64,000 nucleotides of DNA from Cantharellus purpuraceus (taxonomy: Eukaryota; Basidiomycota; Agaricomycetes; Cantharellales; Hydnaceae): positions 1,240,001-1,304,000 of the forward strand of contig JALBUN010000006.1 in the NCBI GenBank assembly GCA_025174535.1. Direction: 5' to 3'. The notes beneath the pieces were generated by a model. It saw nothing but the letters and a program-made list of their open reading frames with translations. It was not told the DNA's origin and did no database searches. The translations under genes and the position numbers were made by a program. Shown here piece by piece: positions 1 through 10,688 of this stretch; within the stretch, counting starts at the first letter, position 1, and each line of letters begins with the position of its first letter.

Positions 1-53
1 TACATGTAAATTCACTCGGTGTCTTTCGGCGTGTAACACCCTTTTCCCTGACA

Positions 54-2851
54 GATGATGATGAGTTTGCCGGATACTATGATGTTTTTTGTCACCAGGT
101 GAGTAGAAGTTGGCATGGTACGCAGTACATTTTCATGCTGATCCATTTTTTTGTAGGTGCTCTGGCCATGTTTGCATTACGCTATCCCCGATGCGCCAAA
201 GACCAAGGTGTTTTATGAGAGTGGCTCATATGCGCAGGTAGGCGAGCGAACTCCTCGCGGGTTCTGCTGACTACAGTTGGCCCTTGCGCTTGAATAGTAT
301 GTGGCCTGCAACCAAAAGTTTGCAGATGCCATTATCCAAAATTACCAAGATGGGGACATAGGTACGCTTGTTTGTGTCAGCGATCGTCTAGATACTGAGC
401 ACACCTCGCAGTATGGGGTAAGTTTGTCATCGCCTTCGACTCATCCCTCTCAAAACTCTGTCGCAGTGAACGACTATCATCTCATGCTCGTTCCTTCTCT
501 CGTGCGTGCGGCGCTTCCGTCCGCTGCTATCGGCTTCTTTCTTCATGTTGCGTTCCCATCCTCTGAGATCTTCCGCTGCCTTGCTGTCCGTGAAAAACTG
601 TATGTGGTACTGCACTCACTCTCGTTGGTGCTGACATATTCTCCGCGTAGTTTACACGGATTGCTAGCTGCGGATCTCATTGGCTTCCAGACCGCCAACT
701 TTGCTCGTCATTTCCGTCAGACAGTAAGCCGCATCCTGAGCCATGAGACGGTGCCGAAGGGTATCACGACGAGTGAGGGCAAGTTTGTTGACGTTGCCGT
801 GTTCCCGATGGGTATCGACGTGGGTAGCTTGAATATCAAGCGTAAAGACCCCGAGGTGGCCGAGTGGGTGCAGCTGCTCAAGCAGCGCTATGTGGGCATG
901 AAGATCATTGTTGGGAGGGATAAGCTCGATGAGGTGCAGGGCGTGAGGCACAAGCTGCTTGCATTCGAGGCGTTCTTGAGTCGCTTTCCGCAATTCCTTG
1001 GCGAAGTTTGTCCATTTCATAAACGTCATATTGCATTGCTAGATACTCACTTTGTGGTAGGTTGTCCTCATTCAGGTTGCACTCTCGACAACGGAGGAGA
1101 ATGAATTGCAGGGTGGTGTTGCGGACCTCGTATCACGCATCAACTCCCGTTTCTCGACACTTACGTATCAGCCCGTCGTCTTCCTCCATACACAAGACCT
1201 GACGTTCTCGCAGTACCTCGCGCTCCTTACCGTCGCAGATGCATTCATTGTGACCAGTCTCAGAGAAGGCATGGCACTGCGCACGCATGAGTGCGTGTCC
1301 ATTTCACTCTCCACTTGCGCCGTGGGTCTCATTGCGTCTTGATAGATATGTGGAGTGCCAGGAGGGTCGCGCGAGACCTCTTATTCTGAGCGAGTTCACG
1401 GGCTCGTATTCATATGCTGGTTTTAGGTCTTGTATTGCAATCAATCCGTGGGATTCGAGGACCACTGCCGAAGCTATCTATCAAGTCTGTATTATTTGGA
1501 TTTGCACATTCATATATTGATTAGCTCCCCTAGGCACTTACTATGAGTGATGAGGAGGCGTTGTCTCGCTGGAAGGTCTGTGATTTGCATTTTGTGCGTT
1601 TCTACTCTTTTCTTTACCGTCTCCCATGCGTAGGACCTCCACCGCCACGTTGTCACACAAACAGCACAGGCCTTTGTCTCCTCATTCCTTACCCGCTGTG
1701 TCCGTGTGAACCTAGAACACCAACAGCGCGACCCCTCCTCTATCCCTATTCTAGATGTTGATTCCATCCTTCCACGCTACAAGCACAGTTCAGTGCGCCT
1801 CGTCCTTCTTGATCTGGAGGATACCCTCTGGGTCCGCTTGCACCCACGACATGCATTTGAACCCCCTGCCGAGGCGGTGGCGCTTCTGCGCAAGCTGGGT
1901 GACGATCCCCGGAACAGGGTATGGCTCCTCAGCGGACTGCCGCGGGCGGCGCTGGACAAAGTTGCGCGTGTCGTGCCGAGCATCGGGCTTGTGTGAGTGG
2001 TGTTTGTTAGGCGAGACTTGGTCACAGCATTGACAGATGCGCTAGCGCGGAGAATGGGTGCTTTATCAAGCCGAGGCCTATTCGGGGAAAGGAGCAAGAG
2101 TGGGTCAATATGGTCGCAAATTACAATATGACGTGGAAGACACCGTGTCTGGAGATTTTGGGATATGTGCGTGGATTTACCCGTGTTTTTGGGTGTTAGT
2201 GTGGATTGGCGACGCTGATATTGGTGGGGACAGTTCACGGAGCGTACCCCAGGGTCATTTGTTGCTGCTCGGGAGGCTTCTGTTGTATGGCGGTTCTGGA
2301 CTGAGGAGAACGAAAGTCGTGGGGATCGCCAGTGGGCGAGGCGGCAAGCGTCGGAAGCTCAGAATCATATCTGGGATAGGTGCGCACGGTTTCGTCGGAT
2401 TCACTTGTAGGTGGATATCTGATCTCTCGAGACAGTCTTGGAGAACGCTACGGTTTGTGGCATTCATGCTTGTATTTGATATAAATTCGTTTGGTGTTAA
2501 CTTGATCTATTTGTAGGGCTTAGAATTATCCCTGGCCAAAATAGCTTCCTTGTCATCCCAGGCAATATTTCGCGCTCGACTGCTGTGGGTGCCATCCTCC
2601 GTCCCGGTGGTCCCAGCCAGTCGATCCCAACGTCGTGGTTCACGCCCGAAGTTGCGACACCCGACACGGCGCAGGACGTGGATATTGTGATGTGTATTGG
2701 TGCTGACGAAAAGCTCCTTAGCCGGTTGAATGAGCTGGATAATGCGGAGACGTGCACGACGAGCGGGAAGGGGAGTGATGCCAAGTGGAGGTTAAGTGTG
2801 GAGGAGGTGATACCAACGTTGTGGAAGTTTGCGAATGTGTTCAGTGGGTGA
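54..2851 (+). CDS. Trehalose-6-phosphate synthase complex regulatory-type subunit (Tps3/Tsl1-like), 5' partial
   Basis: About a dozen exons; the 5' part lies outside the window. The joined protein carries a GT20 domain (YYDVFCHQ, DIVWVNDYHLM, FPSSEIFRCL, VFPMGIDV, VGRDKLDEVQGV, LILSEFTGSY) followed by a trehalose-phosphatase-like HAD domain (LLDLEDTLW, ENGCFIKPR, and a C-terminal GADEKL). Several catalytic positions look altered: the usual LDYIKG is LDEVQG, DGMNL is EGMAL, the phosphatase DxDxT is DLEDT, and the SGR motif is SGLP. In yeast, paralogues with such degenerate sites (Tps3, Tsl1) are non-catalytic regulators of the cytosolic trehalose synthase complex, so I infer that role here. 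A TPS2-type phosphatase is the alternative. The join near 1008-1077 is uncertain because an expected VVLIQ-like strand is missing. The gene ends with TGA at 2851. Confidence 0.85.
412..417 (+). other. 6-nt micro-exon in the trehalose synthase-like gene
   Basis: Intron 362-411 ends in cag and intron 418-466 starts gtaagt; between them lies only TATGGG. Joining G361, these six bases and TGAAC from 467 gives the codons for D-I-V-W-V-N-D-Y-H. That restores the conserved (V)WVNDYHL motif of GT20 trehalose synthases exactly in frame. Skipping the six bases keeps the frame but removes the V-W pair. Confidence 0.85.
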
Positions 2852-3128
2852 GCTGTGAGGGGATGGGTGTTGGTGTTCTCTTGTTACTTGGGCTCTTTGC
2901 TGGGAGATGGACTTGTGTGTGTTGAGCTGCTTTCATGCTAAATTCTGGAATCATATGCGACTTATTATGATAGTGTAAATGTACATGTACATACTAAGTA
3001 TGCAGTAACGAATCTAGCCATCTTACATAAAGGCTTGAGGAGCGACTGCTTGAAAAAGCTAGAATCCACTAATCGCCGTTTGACTTGTGTGGTGCTTGCT
3101 ATGGCCCTATAGCACACCATAAAAAATC

Positions 3129-5354
3129 ATGAAAGAACTTATATACATCCATGCGTCATCGAGCTACATTGCATCGCACTTCTTCAATGCTCAGCAAGCG
3201 TGCTTCACCTTTGAAGACGCTAGCGGCGACAATCCTGTCCTAGTCGATCCTGACGTGTCTTTCAGGGAGGGTCTTGCTCCAGATGTAAGACGAAGTCAAG
3301 GACCATCTCCATCCTCGTTGCTGATTGTAATGACCCAGGGTTCGACGACCTACTGTCCACGCCTACTACTACTGGATTACAAAAGTAAGTTTTCCACCAA
3401 TACATGACTTCAATCATTCATTCAACACTACTCAGGCAGATTTGGCTCCCTATCTCATATCAACGCCCTCAACGTTGGCGAAGGAGAACTCCCTGTAGCA
3501 GATGGTTCGACATGGTTAGACTCTACTTTTGTCGTGTCCCATCTTGGTAATATATTTTACAGGACGGGAACGATCACCGAACATCGTCAAGAACCTACCT
3601 CACAGAGCTCGTATCATGCACGACTTGACGCTGGCGAGAACGAACAAGAGGCGGACGGCAAAGACCTAGACTTGGACGTGGAAATGGAATTGAATGGAGG
3701 CAAGGAAGAGGGGGATCGTGTCACCGATCTCACACCCTCCGTTAGGTTTTGGTCCGACTACTCACGCGTGTATTACCACCCTCGAGGGCTACATCGCGTG
3801 CCGGACCCTGCTGAGTGGGAGCGTGAGGTCGGTTGGGCACAAGGTTTGGAAAGGTTTTCGTTGTATGATGCGGTGCGTCTGCCAAGTCTTGCAATTCAGG
3901 GCTCTGTCCCATATGCGAGGAGTATGGCGAAACTGATAGTATTCTGTTTTTTGGGGGGGATATGTACATGTGCAGGATAATGCAGTGCTGGAGGAGTCGT
4001 TTAGGCTCTTTGCAGAGGAGTGTGATTTGTTGCAGGTATGACCTCCTTGCAGATGGCTTGCACCCATGGTTCAACTGATGGATGTGGTGGGGTAGGGTGT
4101 ACAACTATGCTTGGACGCTCCGTCTTTTGGATCATTTACCGTCTCTCTTCTCTCCCAGTTTCGGGACGAGTATCCCAAGCTCCCTCTCCTCAGCTTCTGC
4201 TCGCTTTCGCGGCATGATCCTGCTGAGGTGAACCCAGATGATGTGCGTTGGATTTGTTTGTAATTAATCTCATCTTAACTGACTTTATGGCTGAACTAGA
4301 CACCAGCATGTGTAGGTGCATTGAATGACGCATTTACATTACATGAACTGGCAACGCTGTCGTCGCTCACCGTTCCTTTACAATGTCCCACCACATGGCG
4401 TCGCGGACCATGGAGTGAGCATCTAAATGCCGATGTGCGTCCCTATAGCCATGTTGTTTATATGCACCTAAGTTCTGCCGCAATAGTTCACAAATCCATA
4501 TCATTCGTCCGCCCTACTTGCAGCCCATATCGAAAGCGCCACCCTTCCTCTTCGGTGTGTGCCAGCACATTAGAATTATATAAGCATTACTGAACAATTT
4601 GCTTTAGATTGAAACCATCCATCCCATACTCCACCGACCTCGCGTCGTTCTGTGCACAACTGAATTGGCGCGGTAACACGCCTTTCGCTGCATTATCCGG
4701 CGCACTTCCCGTACCATCGTCTCCGTCGTCTCTCAACGAATGCTGTTTCGATTATTCGCATCTTTCCGCGCCTCATAAGGTGCTTACTTCCTGCTCTCTC
4801 GGTTGATGTGTAGGGCTGATGTATATGTGCGAAGGTCAAGACGAGTGTCCCATTTGCACAGAGGGATATATACAGAGGTCTTGATGCAAGAGAGAAGGAG
4901 GCCATCCAGAGCTGGGTTGAGGAAGCACAGTCACAGCTGCGGGAACCGTTTCTTACTAGGTGATCCTACTCTGACCAACCTTGTTGTGACTGGGCTCACG
5001 CCTCCTTTCAGAGCTTGCCTCGACATGCCCTATCCTATCCCTTCCTCTCACCCTCAGTTCTTTACACGTTTGAATGCTATAGGCCGTGGAATCCTATCTC
5101 CAGTGTCAACACGCGTCCGCTCGCTCCCGACGTATACGTCCCTCCGCACCACACCGGACACCGGCGCACTGGCAAGGTCGTACGCTAGACTTGTGCAGAA
5201 TGTACGGAAGCGAGGTGTGGGGGTCATGCAGGAGGCTGGGATAGAGAAGGACGCCTTGGTGGAGATGGAGGAGCAGCTTTGGGTGTGGGATGGTGCGTAC
5301 GGAGGGGAGGAGGATGAGGATAGTGAGATATGGGGTGAAGATGAGGGGGGGTAG
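3129..5354 (+). CDS. DML1: DML1/misato family protein, mitochondrial inheritance
   Basis: A gene of about ten short exons. The N-terminus (MKELIYIHASSSYIASHFFN, then VDPDVSFREG and YCPRLLLLDYK) matches the misato segment of Dml1/Misato, a tubulin/FtsZ-related protein needed for mitochondrial partitioning in yeast. Later exons read in frame through WSDYSRVYYHPR, the LLSFCSLSR strand, NPYHSSALLAAHIESATLP and QREIYRG-like segments to an acidic C-terminus (WGEDEGG). An acidic linker (residues about 115-145) interrupts the first half. The start is the only ATG in frame before the conserved segment. It ends 263 bp from the convergent uS19m gene. Identification rests on the ordered motifs; exact borders of two internal introns (around 4440 and 4854) are my choice. 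Confidence 0.85.
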
Positions 5355-5616
5355 TTGATAAAATATATAGCGATTCATTGGAGGTATATGAAGGTGGTTT
5401 CAACGGTTTGCAACTGCCCCGTGGTGCATCCGGAGGAATATTTGAATTTAGCGTTACATTAGAAGTCGAACCTAGCAACGCGCAAAGATATCTTCTAAAG
5501 TCGCATTACAACTGAAAAATATATAGATACATGCCGGAAGCACAACGGCAGCTTAGTGCAAGCTGCGACTACCTATTTTTGGACGGTCTGGCATGGGTGT
5601 CAGCCTGCATCTCGTT

Positions 5617-6027
5617 TCAACCAATCATGGACACATACTTGTAATGGAACTTCTTCCTCGTCATCGCAAACTCTCCCAGTTTATGCCCTACCATATCCTG
5701 CGTGATCGTTATTTGATGATAGTCTTTTCCGTTATGGACGGCGAATCGAAGACTGTGTACACCATCGCCTCATTGTAAGCCCACGCCAAACGCACATGAA
5801 ATGATAATTAGACACGCACCCAACGAAGGTGGGCAGAATTGTGCATGCGCGAGCTTGCGTTTTAATAACGACGTTGTTCCGCATGGCCTCGTTCAATGTT
5901 GGAAAATTGACAAAATAAGGTCCTGGAGAGTTGTTCAAGTTCTCTCTTTTACGACGGGCTCTGCAACACAAAAAAAACGCGTACCTTTCCATGCTGACCG
6001 AGAGAGGAGGCGAACAGTGGGATGCAT
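5617..6027 (-). CDS. RSM19: Mitochondrial ribosomal protein uS19m (RSM19), 93 aa, three exons
   Basis: Exons 6027-5985, 5922-5820 and 5752-5617 join to 94 codons including the stop. The protein begins [18 protein letters not shown] and continues through [16 protein letters not shown] and [20 protein letters not shown] to [11 protein letters not shown], which is the S19 fold signature ([14 protein letters not shown]). The N-terminus is short and basic, as in the fungal mitochondrial form, which acts in the small mitoribosomal subunit. No single open frame shows the gene because the three exons lie in different frames. Both introns are about 62-67 nt with GT-AG ends. It is convergent with DML1. 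Confidence 0.88.
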
Positions 6028-6392
6028 CTGATCAAGTTACCGCTGTAGCAGGTGTGGCTGACAGTGCTCAAGCCCTAAATTTGCGGCACGTGACTGAAAC
6101 GCGCTTTGCTCCGTACCACTGCTCGATCCAGCGTCACACTGCCTCAAGTCACCATTCAACATGATTTTTCAGATTGTCCTTCACCGTATCCGCTCAATTT
6201 CAGCCTCAAATTGACAGACGCACCGTCGAGATGGCAAACGTCTTGATGGGACTTAGTGGTTAAAAATATACTTCTACCACTAATATGGAAGCATGCGATA
6301 CGTGATATTCAAGCAAGTTCGACTACCAACAAATACAGCATGTTCACAACGCAACTGTTCATCTCAGGAGAAGTCCAATATCTCCGAAAGAG

Positions 6393-6998
6393 TCATGCAC
6401 GTTTTGCCAAACCTTCAGTATATCTCTTGAGTCCTTCCGCCATAGCCTTGAACGATATTGAGAGATTTTTGCCTATGAAATAACGTATTATCAGGGCTGC
6501 AAGTCCATTGAAGGTCTGGAAAGGAGACTGTTAGTAGCATTCTGGAACGACATGCAGAGGAGACACACGAACCTCCACAGTCGTGTATTTTATGATTGTT
6601 TTCCCATCAACCTGCTCCTGTGTCACCTCCTGCCACCTCTCTGTACGGAGTATCCATTTTGGATAGCCATCTGCTTCCCAAACAACTATGTGTCTTGCTT
6701 CATCAATATAAGTGATGACTCCTTTTACGGAACGGAGACCCTTGTCATTATCGTCCAACCCTCTCGGGGGCATCCGAACATGCATCAAGACATGTGCGCC
6801 TTTGGTGGGTCTCGGATGGGCCAACAGAGGTCTATAAACGGGGTTCGTGACAGCCATGGAGCGCACAAAGGGATTCCAGGTAGGATAAGAAGGAAAGTCG
6901 AGGATCGCGTTCCAAACCAATTCTGACGGTGCATCTAAAGTGACCTCGGCTTTGGCAAAAAAAGTGGCGCGCGTGGTATCCGGAGGCGGGCGTGACAT
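6393..6998 (-). CDS. START-like/SRPBCC (polyketide cyclase-type) domain protein, 182 aa
   Basis: Two exons, 6998-6573 and 6515-6393, with a 57-nt intron; the joined frame gives 182 residues. The N-terminal half (AEVTLDAPSELVWNAILDFP, then YPTWNPFVR) is the start of an SRPBCC helix-grip fold, which binds small hydrophobic ligands. The second exon gives TFNGLAALIIRYFIGKNL and an amphipathic tail FKAMAEGLKRYTEGL, which fits the long C-terminal helix of the fold. No catalytic motif fixes a reaction, so substrate and pathway are unknown. It lies 366 bp upstream of uS19m on the same strand. Confidence 0.75.
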
Positions 6999-6999
6999 T

Positions 7000-9048
7000 G
7001 TGAAGTCGTCCAGTTTTGACTGCTTGTGGAATTAGCTCTGTAGCCGTGGAACGATGAGGTTCTGTGTTGTTCGCCTTATGCCTTGAGGAAGTTACGATCG
7101 GTTGAACGCAAGAAGGAATAGGAAGACACCGGTTTTCGTCACACTGGAACGTAACGTAATGATTAGGACGTGAGCAGCATTTCAGAGAAGAGGATTCGGC
7201 ACTAAAAGTGGCTGGCCGCCGTGACACCATCATAGTCTGTGTGACGACCTCTCATTAATTGCTCTTTGTCAACCACGTCCGCTCAATCTTGTCAATAACA
7301 AAGTATCGGTCTGGTGTCACCTCGCAGCTTGCGCCAACTCAGCGATGTCGTGAAAGACCCCTACATACAGCATTTCAACGAAAAACATTTCTCAGGGATG
7401 CATATGTTCACATCCCTAGCTGAGCACGTTACGCAAACCTAATCCTGCATCAGATGGCGTGGCTGTTCATATAATTGTTCTGATGTACATCATCCCGCAT
7501 TCGCCCCATATAGCAGTAGAAAAATGGTTTAAGTACTGCGGCAGTGAGCGTCTTTCTGCACACGCCGACGTCTAGACCTCTTAAACGTGTCTGGCGCAAG
7601 CAACCAATATCCCATGGCGATTCTCTCCGCTTCCTGACAGTCTTATGGAAAATTCCTCCCAAGCCATAATCTGCACACAGATCCAGGACCATCCCGTTGT
7701 CCTTGAAGCACTCTTGACCCCACGTGACAGGGGGAATGTGGGTTTTCCAATTCCAGCGACGAAGTCTTTGCTGGCTGCCACCCTTGCAAGTGGCATGGAG
7801 CATGGTGCCGGGTCGCTGCTATGCCGGCCCTCCAAGGCGCAAACAACGTAGTTTGGTCATTCTTTGTATTGAGACATCCACAGCATGCTCCTCGTTGGCC
7901 GATCGGCGGCTCAGAGGTGGGGAAAGATGATGGGCTCACCTCGGAAACCAATGTCCGTGGTATAGCCAGAGATATTGTCAAGCATCGCCACCCGCAAGGT
8001 GGGCCTTCAAGACATAGCAAGCAAAGTTATGGCAAGTCAAGAGGTGTATTGTCTAGTGATGGCGATTCAATTGAGCAGGCAAGCGTAGGTAAATCATCTA
8101 ATTTTATGGCGAAAATCCCAGGATTGAGGGCGTGTCAAGATGCAGCCTCAATGAGTCATGCGCCGGAAAATGTCGCCAAAACTCAAAGGGGTAGGTATTC
8201 TCAACTTCGACCAACGTAAATTGGTCAGCGATGGCTGTAACGAATCTGATACTAGAAGAACTGCATAGCGCACGCACCGTGTGCTTGGGCAAAGTATATG
8301 TCGATACTCAACCTCTTGATCGCTGTCGACTCGCGCTTTGAAAGAAATCTCTACGTGGTCCAAGTAATCGGCCCCACACATCCACCGCCATTCTGCGGGT
8401 GATGGGCAGAGTGGAATTCCCTTATCTTCTTCTCGAGATCTGGGTTGAGTTCTATCGTTTTCGCAAGTTGGGAGTAGATTTGGAGCATGATTGCTGCTGT
8501 TCCGTGATCCGTAATCTTCAAAGTCCATTCACTGACATAGCTCAGTGTACCCCATAGCTCTCTAAGCTGACGTCAGGCCCTAGGACAGTGAGCGGTTATG
8601 TGACTCAGGAGTATCATAGTGATTATCAGATCTAATGGATGGTTTTGTGGGAAAAAAGGATTATGTGAAATATATGTATGATTTTGTTGGCTAAGAAGCT
8701 ATTTACGCGATGAGGTGTATATGAACGCAGGACTCTCTTTACGCTCTCCGCATGGCTCTCAGGAAATTCTCAATTTCGCCGTCATCTCTCAGCATGAGGA
8801 ACCTGGAGTCACGAGTTCAAACTGTGTGAAGACCCCCTGATGCTATCGAGAAGACCATCGTGTGTTCATAGATCTAGCTATCCTGATGTCACTAGTCATT
8901 TCACCGTTCTGTGACGTTTGAGAGATACATCGCCTGCATTCGCCTGAATCTCCGAGACAATGTCGCCTAGAGCATGCATCTTCAGGACGGACTGTGCTTG
9001 GAAGGATATCACACACCTACTCCTTCTCGTCAAACTTACATGCGCCAC
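7000..9048. other. Gene-poor stretch between START-like gene and RPN14
   Basis: Apart from the weak minus-strand frames at 7450-8528, I see no conserved protein, RNA gene or repeat here. It follows the 3' side of RPN14 (minus strand) and the 5' side of the START-like gene. Confidence 0.4.
8104..8528 (-). CDS. Possible hypothetical protein fragment
   Basis: A 126-codon minus-strand frame starts MDFEDYGSRNSSNHAPN at 8528. A second frame, ending at 8104 and reading FTLVEVENTYPFEFWRHFP, overlaps it and also looks protein-like, so a small intron or a frameshift near 8250 is possible. I recognise no family and found no convincing splice pair. Further minus-strand open frames reach 7450 (including VTWGQECFKDNGM). 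This could be a lineage-specific gene or the remains of one. Confidence 0.25.
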
Positions 9049-10487
9049 TTAATACCTTCTAATTAAACCATCATCGCCTGCGGTCCATATACTTCCACCT
9101 GCCACTTTGATACCTCGCACCGGATCACAGTCGTAGCCCACAAGCTCCTCAATGACCTGGGGTCCCTCGGGTCGAATGGAAGCAATATAGGGAAGTCCAT
9201 CGGCACTTGCTATGGCAAGGCGTACCTCACCGCCCTCTGCTGATACGACGACCATGTCTTCAACAGAGGCACCGTTCCGCTGGAAAGAGAATAGGGGTGT
9301 CGTGAGCTGACGTGTGTCATAAATAGTTACAACGCCTGTGCGAGAACCCGCAGCAAGTATGTGATCGGCGCTCGAATACGCCATCGAGTCCAAAGGAGAT
9401 TTTGATATTGATGCCGGTTCCGAATGAAAGAAGGACAACTTCGAGCCCAGATCAAAGGCCTCGAAACTGCCGTTATGGAGGCCACAAAAAACGACTTTAT
9501 CTATAGTGTCAACTTCCCGCGAGTCCAAAGACATGGGAATGGTCTCTGTCACGTCCCCATCTGGGGGTCGATATATCACGGGATCAAACCCCCTTACTCC
9601 TAAAGACATCTTGTAGATGGGGGAATAGCCTGCAGATCCTAGAGCACGGATTTGTGAGCCAGCGCCGACGTCCCATAAACGAATTGTGCCGTCCTGGTGG
9701 GAGGCATTCGTTAGGAGCGTCGAGACCATGATGTTGAACAATGAACAGTCTGTAAATTATTTACCTTGGCACAACTGAGCACATTCCTCCCCCGCGAAAT
9801 TATTGCTGAGTCTGTAACGGCTCGCGTGTGGCCCTTTAAGGTGCGAGGGACGGAGAGATCTTCAGCGGAGATGATAGACAATGAAAAATCATTTGATGCG
9901 GTGAGAATAACTTTTGAGGAAGGGAAAAAACGCAGCGAGAGAATAGTGGATAGGTGTGGTTTTGATGTTAGAGGTTGTGTACCTCTAGACAACGTGTCGA
10001 CACGTAGGTTTCCATCCCCATCGCCTGTGGCGTGTAATGACAAGTCTGGGGAGACATCAAACGCAGTAATTTGGGGTTGCTAGCAAAACGGTGGTGAGTA
10101 CTACATATTACATCAAGCAGAGACATACTTGCTGGTTTGTGTCACCGAGGACTTGTCGAGGTACATGCAAACGCGTAGGCGGGACAGATAGAGAAGGACA
10201 TGCCACGGTATATAAACTCTGTGCTTTCATCAAGATCAAAAGACACGATCAAGAATACAAACGAACACGCGTACATGACCACCTTTCTGGAACTCAATGC
10301 CATTAGGTATTAGGTCGACCTGACCATCGGTCTTTCTTTGAACTTTAACTTTGCCGTGAACACTTTGGTAACCTTGCTTGTAGCAGGAAACCCAAAACGG
10401 TTCCTCAGGTATTATCGCTTCTTGGACTTCTGCAATGACGGTCTGGAAATCATGTTGAATGGTGACTTGAGGCAGTATGATACTCAT
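9049..10487 (-). CDS. RPN14: WD40 proteasome assembly chaperone Rpn14/PAAF1
   Basis: Exons 10487-10275, 10218-10129, 10079-9765 and 9693-9049 total 1263 nt (420 aa). The N-terminus (EEPFWVSCYKQG, then YQSVHGKV) is typical of PAAF1. WD40 repeats follow: HATGDGDGNLRV, SNDFSLSI, LKGHTRAV, SCAKDGTIRLWD (rebuilt across an intron), AAGSRTGVVTIYD and the last SIWTAGDDGLIRRY. Rpn14/PAAF1 binds the Rpt6 ATPase and guides assembly of the 19S regulatory particle in the cytosol. An ATG four codons upstream (10499) is also possible. It is divergent from the Myb gene with about 200 bp between starts, so the promoter is probably shared. Confidence 0.88.
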
Positions 10488-10688
10488 GGTCCATCCCACA
10501 CCAATAAATCAGTCACGTGCGTGAGGCGGTAATCTGTGGCACCCACAGCCACCCGCTAGCTGGAGCGCCTCACGTTGGTCGTCCTCCATCCGTCCTGCCT
10601 CCTTGCATTGATATCTTGGCACTTTACGCTCGCTTTCCTCGTTTCCAGAAGCTTACAAAGGCGTTGACCTCGTCTCTTGAAATTGAGT

